A stretch of 64,000 bases of DNA from an uncultured Eubacteriales bacterium (GTDB lineage Bacteria > Bacillota > Clostridia > Oscillospirales > Acutalibacteraceae). Under the pieces are notes generated by a model that did no database searches, was not told where the DNA came from, and worked only from the letters and a program-made list of their open reading frames with translations. A program made the translations under genes and the position numbers. Location: positions 310,001 through 374,000 of the forward strand of contig CAKSAP010000001.1 in NCBI GenBank assembly GCA_934436505.1, given 5' to 3'. Positions 48,046 to 56,643 of this stretch are shown here, in pieces (the stretch's first letter is position 1; each line of letters starts with the position of its first letter).

Positions 48046-49116
48046 TTAAAAGTTACTAATAAGCAATTCCTTAATTTTTCCTCTTGCCTCACTATTGCAG
48101 TTAATCATTCGAGTTGCTTCAACTCGCTTAATTTTATGTGCAGAATAGATATTATCAAAGAAATCATCGTCTGTATTTGAGTTCTTCGGATCGGAATTAC
48201 TAATTACAATTTTTGCACCTTTTTTATCCATGTCATTAACAAATCGTGCAAGCTCAATCTGTGCGTCATCATTAAACAAATTCTCGGTATATGCCGTAAA
48301 ACTTGCTGTATCAGTAATAGGTCTGTAGGGCGGATCAAAATAAACAAAGGTGTTTTCATCAATAAAGTCTGCTGATTTTCTGTAATCTCCGCATACAATG
48401 GTAACTCTCTGCAACTTATTCGATACTGCTCTGAGATTTTTTTCATCACAAATCATCGGATTTTTGTATGCTCCCATAGGAACATTGAATAACCCCTTTT
48501 TATTTACACGGAACAGACCATTGAAACAAGTCTTGTTAAGGAAAATCATCAAAGCCGCTTTTTCGATATTGATGTCCTCGTTTCCATTGACTTTTAAATC
48601 ATTAAAACGCTCACGCTTTTTGATATAATACGCCTTGCGATTATCCGTATCTAACGGAATAAAGTCGTTCTGCATATCAGAAAGCATTTTAATCAAAGCA
48701 TCTACATCATCACGGATAATGCGATAGGTATTTATAAGTTCAGCGTTAATATCGCTGATATAAACTTCTTTCAAATCATATCTGCTGAGTATATCAAACA
48801 AAACTGCACCACCACCAACAAACGGTTCAGCATATTTTGTGATTTTTCCGTTATTAAAAGGGTAGAAGCGCTCAATTTCTTTAATAAGCTGACCTTTACC
48901 GCCTGCCCATTTCAAAAAAGGCTTAACTGCTTTTTCTTCAACTCGATTATATCGTGTACTTCTTGCATCTATGGGCTTTTCTGCGGAAGAAGGTATTATC
49001 CACATATTACCGACCATAGTTGCTTCTTTAATTCTTTGTTCAGAGCACAAAACCGCCACTCTTCTTTGGGAAATGCCCCATTTATCAGCGGCTTCTCTTG
49101 CAGACATAAATTCCAT
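48046..49116 (-). CDS. Dam-type adenine methyltransferase with N-terminal HTH
   Basis: 356 residues from ATG 49116 (GGAG seven bases upstream). Residues ~70-356 are a Dam/M.DpnII-type N6-adenine methylase: 'FLKWAGGKGQLIKEI', 'AEPFVGGGAVLFDIL' (SAM site), 'TCFNGLFRVNKKG', and catalytic 'VYFDPPYRPI'; expected target GATC. Residues 1-~60 are an added winged-helix DNA-binding module ('MSAREAADKWGISQRRVAVLCSEQRI ... MWIIPSSAEKPIDAR') that in Firmicutes is usually a free-standing small protein. The fusion could let the methylase regulate its own operon. First gene of the R-M operon. Confidence 0.92.
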   Translation of the reverse strand: MEFMSAREAADKWGISQRRVAVLCSEQRIKEATMVGNMWIIPSSAEKPIDARSTRYNRVEEKAVKPFLKWAGGKGQLIKEIERFYPFNNGKITKYAEPFVGGGAVLFDILSRYDLKEVYISDINAELINTYRIIRDDVDALIKMLSDMQNDFIPLDTDNRKAYYIKKRERFNDLKVNGNEDINIEKAALMIFLNKTCFNGLFRVNKKGLFNVPMGAYKNPMICDEKNLRAVSNKLQRVTIVCGDYRKSADFIDENTFVYFDPPYRPITDTASFTAYTENLFNDDAQIELARFVNDMDKKGAKIVISNSDPKNSNTDDDFFDNIYSAHKIKRVEATRMINCNSEARGKIKELLISNF

Positions 49117-49154
49117 AACAAGCTCCTGTTCCTGTACTGTGCGTCATTTACTAT

Positions 49155-49183
49155 ATTATATTCTAAATCTCGAATAATAGCAA
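49155..49183 (-). promoter_or_regulatory. Possible promoter of the R-M operon
   Basis: On the - strand: TTGCTA (49183-49178), 17-nt spacer, TATAAT (49160-49155), 39 bases before the methylase ATG. Confidence 0.6.
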
Positions 49184-49228
49184 TACCAAACATTATTTTT
49201 AACAGAATGTAAACTTTGCGTATTGACA

Positions 49229-49246
49229 TTGTTAAAATGTTGACAT
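49229..49246. promoter_or_regulatory. Rex-like operator overlapping fucO promoter
   Basis: TTGTTAA-AATG-TTGACAT matches the Rex redox-repressor consensus TTGTTAANNNNTTAACAA at 16 of 18 positions (counting N) and covers the -35 box. Rex control of NADH-linked alcohol dehydrogenases is known in Clostridia; here it is inference. Confidence 0.5.
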
Positions 49247-49269
49247 TTACACTTTTTCGGTTTTATAAT
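49240..49269 (+). promoter_or_regulatory. Sigma-A promoter for lactaldehyde reductase
   Basis: TTGACA (49240-49245), 18-nt spacer, TATAAT (49264-49269). Confidence 0.8.
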
Positions 49270-49335
49270 AAAAGTGTTGAGAGGATTTCTCACGATATAT
49301 AAAAACATATAAATAAGTGTAAAGGAGTCAGAATT

Positions 49336-50484
49336 ATGGCTAACAGATTTGTACTTAATGAAACAAGCTATCACGGCAAGGGCGCAATCAATGAGATTGC
49401 AACCGAGGTTAAGGGCAGAGGCTTCAAAAAATGCTTCGTTTGTTCAGACCCCGACCTTTTGAAGTTCGGCGTTACCAAAAAGGTTACCGATGTTTTGGAA
49501 AATGCGTCGATTGACTACGAAATTTACTCACAGATTAAGCCTAACCCCACGGTTGAGAATGTTCAGACAGGTGTTGCGGCATTCAAGGCTTCGGGTGCTG
49601 ACTGCATTATCGCAATCGGCGGCGGCTCGTCAATGGACACAGCAAAGGCTATCGGTATTATCATTGAAAACCCCGAATTTGAAGACGTTGTATCGCTTGA
49701 GGGCGTTGCACCGACAAAGAACAAGTGCGTACCGATTATCGCAGTTCCGACAACAGCAGGTACAGCGGCTGAGGTTACAATCAACTATGTAATCACAGAC
49801 GTTGCAAAAAACAGAAAGATGGTTTGCGTTGACCCGAAGGATATTCCCGTTGTCGCAGTTGTTGACCCCGATATGATGTCCTCAATGCCTAAGGGGCTTA
49901 CCGCAGCAACAGGTATGGACGCTTTGACCCACGCTATCGAGGGTTATATCACAAAGGCTGCTTGGGAGCTTTCCGATATGTTCCACCTCAAAGCTATTGA
50001 AATCATTTCAAGATCGCTTCGTGGCGCAGTTGAAAACACCGCAGAGGGCAGAGAGGGTATGGCTCTCGGTCAGTATGTAGCAGGTATGGGCTTCTCAAAT
50101 GTCGGCTTGGGAATTGTTCACTCAATGGCTCATCCGCTTGGCGCAGTTTATGACACACCTCACGGCGTTGCAAATGCTATAATTCTCCCGACCGTTATGG
50201 AGTACAATGCTCCCGCAACAGGCGAAAAGTACAGAGATATTGCAAAGGCAATGGGCGTTGAGGGCGTTGACGCAATGTCGCTTGACGAGGCTCGCAAGGC
50301 TGCCGTTGACGCAGTTAAGCAGCTTTCAAAGGATGTCGGAATTCCTGCTGACCTCAAGGATATTGTTAAGCCCGAGGATGTTGACTTCCTTGCTCAATCG
50401 GCTTATGACGACGCTTGCCGTCCGGGTAACCCGAGAGACACAAGCGTTGAAGAAATCAAGCAGCTTTACCTTTCACTTATGTAA
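49336..50484 (+). CDS. fucO: Lactaldehyde reductase / iron-dependent 1,2-propanediol oxidoreductase
   Basis: 382 residues, same length as E. coli FucO and alignable end to end. It reduces L-lactaldehyde, from fucose or rhamnose breakdown, to 1,2-propanediol with NADH. Motifs: 'MANRFVLNETSYHGKGA', NAD site 'IAIGGGSSMDTAKAIGII', 'PTTAGTAAEVTINYVI', and iron ligands in 'TGMDALTHAIEGY' (Asp, His) and 'VHSMAHPLGAVYDTPHGVANA' (two His). AAAGGAG before ATG. No fucose pathway genes lie beside it. A possible Rex operator over its promoter points to control by NADH/NAD ratio. Confidence 0.93.
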   Translation: MANRFVLNETSYHGKGAINEIATEVKGRGFKKCFVCSDPDLLKFGVTKKVTDVLENASIDYEIYSQIKPNPTVENVQTGVAAFKASGADCIIAIGGGSSMDTAKAIGIIIENPEFEDVVSLEGVAPTKNKCVPIIAVPTTAGTAAEVTINYVITDVAKNRKMVCVDPKDIPVVAVVDPDMMSSMPKGLTAATGMDALTHAIEGYITKAAWELSDMFHLKAIEIISRSLRGAVENTAEGREGMALGQYVAGMGFSNVGLGIVHSMAHPLGAVYDTPHGVANAIILPTVMEYNAPATGEKYRDIAKAMGVEGVDAMSLDEARKAAVDAVKQLSKDVGIPADLKDIVKPEDVDFLAQSAYDDACRPGNPRDTSVEEIKQLYLSLM

Positions 50485-50500
50485 TTTCTTAATATAAAAC

Positions 50501-50545
50501 AAAGCACCGAACACGAAGCATTTGCCTCTGTGTTCGGTGCTTTTT
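50501..50545. terminator. Bidirectional rho-independent terminator
   Basis: Perfect 14-bp stem AAAGCACCGAACAC / GTGTTCGGTGCTTT with a 15-base loop and T-run; between convergent fucO and GH35 genes. Confidence 0.85.
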
Positions 50546-50553
50546 GTATATCG

Positions 50554-52347
50554 TTACCCCAAATTATGTTTGTCGGTAATTGATACTGTCGGCTTTGAAT
50601 AACCGCCGATATTGAAAACAATAATTTCGTTTTTGTCCTTTAAGAGCGTGCCCGGTATGTAGAGCGATTTTTGAGGGCCAACCTTCCAAAATCTACCGAG
50701 ATTGAAGCCGTTTATGTAAACGCAGCCTCTGTTGAAGCCGTCAAGATGAACAAAGCAGTCTGCTTTTGAGTCGGTCTTGAAGCTGCCCTTTAAGAATACA
50801 GGCTCATCCTTTTTAACGCTTGATGAATATTTGAGCTTGTCGAGATTGTCAAGCGGAAGAGTCCATACATCATAGTTCATAAGGCGTTGAATACCGAGAT
50901 AAATATCGGAAATACCCTTGCGATCAAGCATATTTTCTCCGTAGTTTACCCTGCCCATTGTATCGACAAGAACGCCGATTTTCCTCTCGCCCGAAAGTGC
51001 AGGCATAAGGAACGGAGAGCTTTCGCCCTTCTTTTTCTTGAAGATGACGTCCTTTAATGTGGTCTTGCCCTCAACAGTGTAAAGAGTGCGGTCAATGCTC
51101 GTCTTTTTCTCGCCGTCAAAGTAAACCTCTGCGAAGTCGTGGACGTTCTTAACATACATAGGCGAAGCGCTGTACTTGCCCTTTAAGGTTGTTTCGTAGT
51201 AAATAAGACCGAAATTCTGACCGAAATATTCCATTCCCTCGGGAACGGGGACATGGTGCTTTTCGCCGATGTTATCGAGGTTTTCAAACAACGAAGCGGC
51301 TTCGGTAAGCTCCACCTTGCCGATTGACTGAAGCTTCGGACTTTCGGGAAGCTCGGGCGGTTCAATTCCCTGCTTTTCGCACAAAAGCTTTCTCACAGCG
51401 TGATAAGCAGGCGTGTAGTCGCCCCATTCGGTAAGCATTGCGCAGTAGTCATAGCTTGTAATCGTCGGCTCGTAGCCGTGACCCTGATTTTGGTTAGCTC
51501 CTGCGGTAAAGCCGAAGTTTGTGCCGCCGTGGAACATATACATATTAAAGCTTGCGCCGTTATCGACAAAGCCTTTAATTTCATTTACGATTTCAAGTGA
51601 ATTTCTTGTGTGGTGCTTGTCTCTCCAATGGTCAAACCAACCGCACCAGAATTCGCCGCACATATTAGGACCGTCGTTTTCAAAGTCTTTGAGAACATTA
51701 AAGGCTGTTCTTGAACGTGAGCCGAAGTTCAAAACCTTGTAAATATCGGGCAAAGAGCCGCCTGAAATCATATTGTTTGTGTTTCCGTCGGAGGTAAAGA
51801 GCAAGCAGTCAATTCCGCAGTCCCTTGTGAGCTTTTCAACGTAGCGGAGATAGTCCTTATCGTTGCCGTATGAGCCGTACTCGTTCTCAACCTGCATTGC
51901 GATTATGTTGCCGCCGTTTGACTGAAGATGCGGAACAAGTCTCGGTAAAAGCTCCTTGTAGAAACGCTCAACGCATTTGAGATAATCGGGATACATACAG
52001 CGAATTTGCATATTTTTATCCTTGAGAAGCCAAGCAGGCAAACCGCCGAAGTCCCATTCCGCACAGATATACGGACCGGGACGGACAATGGCATAAAGAC
52101 CTACCTTTTGCGCAATTTCAAGATATTTTTCAATGTCGAGAATACCCGAAAAGTCAAATTCACCGGGTTTTTTCTCATGCAAATTCCAACAAACATAGGT
52201 TTCAACCGTGTTGAAGCCTGCCGCCTTGAGCTTTGTCAGGCGATCCTCCCAATACTCGGGAACGGTACGGAAATAGTGCATAGCACCCGAATATATGTCA
52301 AAGGGCTTTGAGTCCATATAGAATTTCTTGTTCTTTATTTCAAGCAT
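50554..52347 (-). CDS. Beta-galactosidase, GH35
   Basis: 597 residues, no signal peptide, so intracellular. Releases terminal beta-linked galactose. The GH35 TIM barrel has 'IYSGAMHYFRTVPEYWEDRL', 'WNLHEKKPGEFDF', 'VRPGPYICAEWDFGGLPAWLL', the acid/base Glu in 'MQVENEYGSYG' and nucleophile Glu in 'MCGEFWCGWFDHW', then C-terminal jelly-roll domains ending 'VYINGFNLGRFWKVGPQKSLYIPG'. Starts three bases after the kinase gene; its GAGGA ribosome site overlaps the kinase stop, so expression is coupled. Together they suggest use of beta-galactosyl-hexosamine disaccharides. Confidence 0.94.
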   Translation of the reverse strand: MLEIKNKKFYMDSKPFDIYSGAMHYFRTVPEYWEDRLTKLKAAGFNTVETYVCWNLHEKKPGEFDFSGILDIEKYLEIAQKVGLYAIVRPGPYICAEWDFGGLPAWLLKDKNMQIRCMYPDYLKCVERFYKELLPRLVPHLQSNGGNIIAMQVENEYGSYGNDKDYLRYVEKLTRDCGIDCLLFTSDGNTNNMISGGSLPDIYKVLNFGSRSRTAFNVLKDFENDGPNMCGEFWCGWFDHWRDKHHTRNSLEIVNEIKGFVDNGASFNMYMFHGGTNFGFTAGANQNQGHGYEPTITSYDYCAMLTEWGDYTPAYHAVRKLLCEKQGIEPPELPESPKLQSIGKVELTEAASLFENLDNIGEKHHVPVPEGMEYFGQNFGLIYYETTLKGKYSASPMYVKNVHDFAEVYFDGEKKTSIDRTLYTVEGKTTLKDVIFKKKKGESSPFLMPALSGERKIGVLVDTMGRVNYGENMLDRKGISDIYLGIQRLMNYDVWTLPLDNLDKLKYSSSVKKDEPVFLKGSFKTDSKADCFVHLDGFNRGCVYINGFNLGRFWKVGPQKSLYIPGTLLKDKNEIIVFNIGGYSKPTVSITDKHNLG

Positions 52348-52350
52348 ATT

Positions 52351-53454
52351 TTAATCCTCGTTTATAGCTTTTTGAGTAACTTCCTGCATCTGCTCATATT
52401 TCTTTTCAATATCGGCAACAAGCTTAAATTGGTCTCTGCAACGGACAAGGTTGTGCTCGGGATATTCCGTTTTGAAATAAACGTCGCCGTCGAGATAGTC
52501 TGTCAAAAATCTCATACCGCATTCAAGAGTCATAAGCTTTGCCGAGAACGGGAGATAGAACATTTCCTTTTCGGTAAGGCTATTTTTAGCGGTGGAGAGA
52601 TAGCCTCTTGTGTAAGCCTCGTAAAGCTCAAGGCTCAACGAAACCTTTGAAAGATCCTTTTCGTCCTCGCTTGCGGTGTTTGCGCCGAAGCGGATACTGT
52701 CGCCGAAGTCATAGAGCGAAAGACCGGGCATTACTGTATCAAGGTCGATTATGCAAATGCCCTCGTTAGTTTCGCTGTCAAATAAAATATTATTGAGCTT
52801 TGTATCATTGTGAGTAACACGAAGCGGAAGTTCGTTTTTCTCAAGCTCTGCAAGAAGCACCTTTGTATCTGCCTCCCTGTCGAGAACGAATTGAATTTCG
52901 TCCTTAACGCTTGAAGCTCTGCCCGAAGCATCTCTTTCAACAGCCTTCAGGAAATCGTTAAATCTTGAATATGTGTTGTGGAACTTCGGGATAGTCTCAA
53001 AAAGCTTGTCAATCGGATAGTCCGAGAGAAGCTTTTGGAAATTGCCGAAGGACTTGCCTGCGTTGTAGAAAACCTCGGCAGAGTCGATAATATTGCAGGT
53101 GTATGCGTTGTTAATGTAGTCATAGCATCTCCAACAATCGCCGCTCGGGTCAACGGCATAGTATTTTCCGTCCTTTGCAGGCAGGAAATTAAGCGTGCGG
53201 CGTTCACAGTCGCCGAGCTTATTTTTTATGTGTGAGGTAACGCCGACGATATTTGACATAAGCTTGTCGGTGTCCTTAAATACATAAGTGTTGATTTTCT
53301 GAAGTGTGTACCTTTTGGGACAGCCGTCGCCGTCCTCAAAGCTGATAACATAAGTAGAGTTTATATGACCGTCGTTTTTGACCTTGTAGCCGACATAGCT
53401 GCCGTCAAGGTTGAACGAGTCGGCAATAAACTCTATATCAAAAGGAGTTTCCAT
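52351..53454 (-). CDS. Aminoglycoside-phosphotransferase-fold kinase, N-acetylhexosamine kinase-like
   Basis: 367 residues from ATG 53454 (GGGGAAGG upstream; the frame upstream to 53520 has no ribosome site). APH/choline-kinase fold with the catalytic loop 'THNDTKLNNILFD' and metal Asp in 'CIIDLDTVMPGLSLYDFGDSIRFG', closely resembling NahK, which makes GlcNAc/GalNAc 1-phosphate in the bifidobacterial lacto-N-biose pathway. 'YVGYKVKNDGHINSTYVI' at the N-terminus also fits. Substrate not proven; a phosphorylase (GH112) partner is not in this window. First gene of the operon with GH35. Confidence 0.85.
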   Translation of the reverse strand: METPFDIEFIADSFNLDGSYVGYKVKNDGHINSTYVISFEDGDGCPKRYTLQKINTYVFKDTDKLMSNIVGVTSHIKNKLGDCERRTLNFLPAKDGKYYAVDPSGDCWRCYDYINNAYTCNIIDSAEVFYNAGKSFGNFQKLLSDYPIDKLFETIPKFHNTYSRFNDFLKAVERDASGRASSVKDEIQFVLDREADTKVLLAELEKNELPLRVTHNDTKLNNILFDSETNEGICIIDLDTVMPGLSLYDFGDSIRFGANTASEDEKDLSKVSLSLELYEAYTRGYLSTAKNSLTEKEMFYLPFSAKLMTLECGMRFLTDYLDGDVYFKTEYPEHNLVRCRDQFKLVADIEKKYEQMQEVTQKAINED

Positions 53455-53488
53455 ATATTTACCTTCCCCAATAAATAGTATTGTTACA

Positions 53489-53517
53489 ATTATATTACCT
53501 TTTCTATAATAAGTCAA
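53489..53517 (-). promoter_or_regulatory. Sigma-A promoter for kinase-GH35 operon
   Basis: On the - strand: TTGACT (53517-53512), 17-nt spacer, TATAAT (53494-53489), 34 bases before the ATG. Confidence 0.8.
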
Positions 53518-53579
53518 CAAAGTTTGTGCATTGTGTCAAGAGTATCCCCCTTAAATAAATTTTATTAACAAAATAGCTC

Positions 53580-53608
53580 TTTACACAACGGAATATTTAC
53601 TGTAAAAT
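53580..53608 (+). promoter_or_regulatory. Sigma-A promoter for pyrH-polC cluster
   Basis: TTTACA (53580-53585), 17-nt spacer, TAAAAT (53603-53608), giving a leader of about 55 bases. Confidence 0.75.
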
Positions 53609-53671
53609 ATATGTGTAAATTTATGTAATCCGCACGGCAAAAATCCGTGGCGGAGGTACGGAGGAATTTGA

Positions 53672-54376
53672 ATGGAACCGGTTTATAAGAGAATACTGTT
53701 GAAGCTAAGCGGAGAGGTGCTTGCAGGCGAGCAGGGACACGGCTTTGACTTTGACGTTATAAGCTCCGTTTGCGATTGGGTCAAGAAGTGTGCCGATACG
53801 GGCGTGCAGATAGGACTTGTTGTCGGCGGCGGAAATTTCTGGAGAGGTCGTTCAAGCGGAAGCATGGACAGAACAAGAGCAGACCATATCGGTATGCTTG
53901 CAACCGTAATGAACTCGCTTGCACTTGCGGACACACTCGAGCAAAAGGGCGTGCCGACAAGGGTTATGACCGCTATCGATATGCGTCGTATCGCAGAGCC
54001 GTTTGTAAGGGATGAGGCTGTCAGACACCTTGAGGACGGTAAGGTCGTTATCTTCGGCTGCGGAACAGGCAGTCCGTTCTTCTCAACCGATACGACAGCG
54101 GCTTTGAGAGCAGCTGAAATCGGTGCTGATGTAATTCTTAAAGCGACAAACGTTGACGGTGTTTATGACAAGGACCCCAACAAGTATTCGGACGCTGTGA
54201 AGTACGATACGCTTTCACATTCCGAGGTTTTGAACAAGGGGCTTGCGGTTATGGACAGCACGGCGGCTTCGCTTTGCAGGGATAACAACATTCCGATTTT
54301 GGTTTTCAATCTTGAGGACCCCGAGAATATTCTCAGAGCAGTAAGCGGCGAGAATGTCGGAACTTTGGTAAAATAA
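53672..54376 (+). CDS. pyrH: UMP kinase
   Basis: 234 residues. Phosphorylates UMP to UDP with ATP; hexameric amino-acid-kinase fold. Motifs: '[13 protein letters not shown]' at the start, '[12 protein letters not shown]', '[15 protein letters not shown]', '[17 protein letters not shown]', '[15 protein letters not shown]' and '[22 protein letters not shown]'. CGGAGG precedes ATG. The order pyrH-frr-uppS-cdsA-dxr-rseP is conserved across Firmicutes and here forms one long transcription unit. Confidence 0.97.
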   Translation: MEPVYKRILLKLSGEVLAGEQGHGFDFDVISSVCDWVKKCADTGVQIGLVVGGGNFWRGRSSGSMDRTRADHIGMLATVMNSLALADTLEQKGVPTRVMTAIDMRRIAEPFVRDEAVRHLEDGKVVIFGCGTGSPFFSTDTTAALRAAEIGADVILKATNVDGVYDKDPNKYSDAVKYDTLSHSEVLNKGLAVMDSTAASLCRDNNIPILVFNLEDPENILRAVSGENVGTLVK

Positions 54377-54398
54377 TAATTTCAGGAGGGCAATAATA

Positions 54399-54953
54399 AT
54401 GCAAGAGGTATTTGATTTCGCAACAGAAAAAATGGAGAAGTCCATAAAGGCACTTCACAATGAATTTGTTACAATGAGAGTGGGCAGAGCGTCTCCCGCT
54501 GTTCTTGATAAAATCGTAGTTGACTATTACGGTGTACCCACACCCATTCAGCAGATGGCTGCTGTTTCGGTTCAGGAGGGTGTAAACCTTATCATTCAGC
54601 CGTGGGACGTTTCAACACTCAAGCCCATTGAAAAGGCTATTCAGACCTCGGACTTGGGAATTAACCCGACAAACGACGGCAGAGTTATCAGACTTGCTTT
54701 TCCGCCTCTTACCGAGGAAAAGAGAAAGCTTCTCTGCAAGGACGTAAGCAAGTATGCAGAGGAGTGCAAGGTTGCTATCCGTTCTATCAGAAGAGACGCT
54801 ATCGAAAAGCTCAAAAAGATGAAAAAGGACAGTGTTATCACTGAAGATGACCTTCATAACGGCGAGGATAAAATTCAGAAGATTACAGACAAGTTTGTAA
54901 AGGAAGCTGACGAGCTCGCTGCCAAAAAAGAAAAAGACATTATGGAAATATAA
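54399..54953 (+). CDS. frr: Ribosome recycling factor
   Basis: 184 residues, standard length. Splits post-termination ribosomes with EF-G. The two-domain L-shaped RRF has 'MEKSIKALHNEFVTMRVGRASPAVLDKIVVDYYG', 'PTPIQQMAAVSV', 'IIQPWD', 'NDGRVIRLAFPPLTEEKRKLL' and 'SIRRDAIEKLKKMKKD'. TCAGGAGG ribosome site, 22 nt after pyrH. Confidence 0.97.
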   Translation: MQEVFDFATEKMEKSIKALHNEFVTMRVGRASPAVLDKIVVDYYGVPTPIQQMAAVSVQEGVNLIIQPWDVSTLKPIEKAIQTSDLGINPTNDGRVIRLAFPPLTEEKRKLLCKDVSKYAEECKVAIRSIRRDAIEKLKKMKKDSVITEDDLHNGEDKIQKITDKFVKEADELAAKKEKDIMEI

Positions 54954-54967
54954 TCTGCCGAAAGCCC

Positions 54968-54981
54968 CTCTTTTGAGGGGT
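54968..54981 (+). other. Short hairpin between frr and uppS
   Basis: CCCTC-TTTT-GAGGG without a T-run; possibly an mRNA processing or attenuation feature, not a clear terminator. Confidence 0.4.
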
Positions 54982-55019
54982 GTTGTGCGATTATCGGTTT
55001 TTTATGAAAGGCGGTTAAT

Positions 55020-55754
55020 ATGGACTTGAATAATTTACCGACCTTTGAGGTGTTGCCGAAGCATATCGGTTTTATTATGGACGGCAACGGAAGATGGGCA
55101 AAGGAAAGAGGCTTGCCCCGCTACAAAGGACATATCGAGGGAGCTAAGACGTTTAGAAAAATAGGCGAGTTTGCAGGCGACCTCGGAATTAAATATCTTA
55201 CCTTTTATGCGTTTTCGACGGAGAATTGGAAGCGCCCGAAGGAAGAGGTCTCCGCAATAATGGATTTGTTCAGAGAGTATCTTAAAGAGCTTGACGAACG
55301 CAAGGCGGAGAATGAGGAAAAGGGTATTCAGGTGAATTTCATCGGAGACAAGTCGGGACTTCCCAGGGATATACTTGCAATGATGAAATACAGCGAGAGG
55401 ATAACTAAGGATAAAACAAAGGTTTACCTCAATATTGCGGTAAATTACGGAGGACGGCAGGAAATTGTACATTCGGTGCAGGAGCTTGCAAAGCAGGTCA
55501 AAAAGGGCAAATTGAAGCCCGACGACATAACCGAGGAAATGATTTCCGACAATCTTTACACGGCAGGTATGCCCGACCCCGACTTGATAATCCGTCCGAG
55601 CGGCGAGAAGCGACTTTCAAACTTCTTGCTTTGGCAGGCGGCTTATGCGGAGTTCTGGTCATCTGATGTGCTGTGGCCGGATTTCACGGAAGAGGATTTG
55701 GTCGAGGCTCTTCGTAATTTTGAAAAAAGAAACCGCAGATTCGGCGGAATATAA
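55020..55754 (+). CDS. uppS: Isoprenyl (undecaprenyl) diphosphate synthase
   Basis: 244 residues. Cis-prenyltransferase building the C55 lipid carrier used for peptidoglycan and other envelope polymers. Motifs: 'HIGFIMDGNGRWAKERGLPRYKGHIEGAKTF', 'TFYAFSTENWKRPKEEV', 'NIAVNYGGRQEIV' and 'DLIIRPSGEKRLSNFLLWQAAYAEFW'. GAAAGGCGG before ATG. Confidence 0.97.
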   Translation: MDLNNLPTFEVLPKHIGFIMDGNGRWAKERGLPRYKGHIEGAKTFRKIGEFAGDLGIKYLTFYAFSTENWKRPKEEVSAIMDLFREYLKELDERKAENEEKGIQVNFIGDKSGLPRDILAMMKYSERITKDKTKVYLNIAVNYGGRQEIVHSVQELAKQVKKGKLKPDDITEEMISDNLYTAGMPDPDLIIRPSGEKRLSNFLLWQAAYAEFWSSDVLWPDFTEEDLVEALRNFEKRNRRFGGI

Positions 55755-55779
55755 TTTTTGTGTGGATTGAGGGATTTTT

Positions 55780-56643
55780 ATGCTTAAAAGAACGATAACC
55801 GGCATTGTGGCGGCGTTGTTCGCAGTAGGTGTGCTCGCATTCAGAGACACGCCCGCACTTTCGATTGTTGTGGCGATTTTTACGGTTATCGCCGCAAGGG
55901 AGATAGAAAAAGTAATAGGAATCAAGAATAAGGCAATATACTATATAAGCCTTGCATTTTCGGGACTTGTTCCGTTGTTCTATGAGTTCAGACCCGAGCT
56001 TGAGCAGAGGGGAATTGTTATTCCCGTAACGGCAGTAGTCGTTATTTATTGCGTTGTTTTGTTTATGCTTATGCTCACGGACTTTGAAAACACAAAGTTT
56101 GAGGAGGTTGCCTCGGTCATTATTTCGACAACCTTTGTACCGTGGAGCTTTTCGACGTTCATTTTCTTAAACGATATGAGCGAAACATATCCCGACAAGT
56201 TTGACTTCCACTACGATTTGTTCTTTATATTGCTCGGCCTGTTTGCCGCTTGGCTCTCGGACTCGTTTGCATATTTTTCGGGAAGATTTTTCGGAAAGCA
56301 CAAGCTCTGTCCGAAAATAAGCCCCAAAAAGACGGTTGAGGGTGCGATAGGCGGCATTGTCGGTGCGGTTGTAAGCAATGTTGTGCTGTTTACCGTCTTT
56401 GACAGATGCTTCTTTACAGTACATACGATCGGCTACGGTTGGGTTATATTGGTTTCGCTTGCACTTGCCGTTATCGGAATATGCGGCGACCTTACCGCTT
56501 CGGTTATAAAGAGAAATTTCGGAGTAAAGGACTTCGGAAATCTTTTCCCCGGACACGGCGGAGTTATGGACAGATTTGATTCTGCCTTATTCGTACTTAC
56601 AATGCTTTATGCATTCATTACTTTATATGGAGTCGTTTGCTGA
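55780..56643 (+). CDS. cdsA: Phosphatidate cytidylyltransferase
   Basis: 287 residues, seven or eight membrane helices. Makes CDP-diacylglycerol for phospholipids. The C-terminal family signature is complete: 'SVIKRNFGVKDFGNLFPGHG' followed by GVMDRFDS. 'DSFAYFSGRFFGKHKLCPKI' and 'SPKKTVEGAIGG' are also typical. Its stop overlaps the dxr start by one base. Confidence 0.96.
   Translation: MLKRTITGIVAALFAVGVLAFRDTPALSIVVAIFTVIAAREIEKVIGIKNKAIYYISLAFSGLVPLFYEFRPELEQRGIVIPVTAVVVIYCVVLFMLMLTDFENTKFEEVASVIISTTFVPWSFSTFIFLNDMSETYPDKFDFHYDLFFILLGLFAAWLSDSFAYFSGRFFGKHKLCPKISPKKTVEGAIGGIVGAVVSNVVLFTVFDRCFFTVHTIGYGWVILVSLALAVIGICGDLTASVIKRNFGVKDFGNLFPGHGGVMDRFDSALFVLTMLYAFITLYGVVC

Noticed and set aside
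45396..49335. Insertion ends or integrase for the R-M island.
   Set aside because: No transposase, integrase, flanking direct repeats or tRNA was found; only composition and gene content suggest transfer.
54968..54981. Terminator between frr and uppS.
   Set aside because: The 5-bp stem is not followed by T residues and the gene order is a conserved operon.
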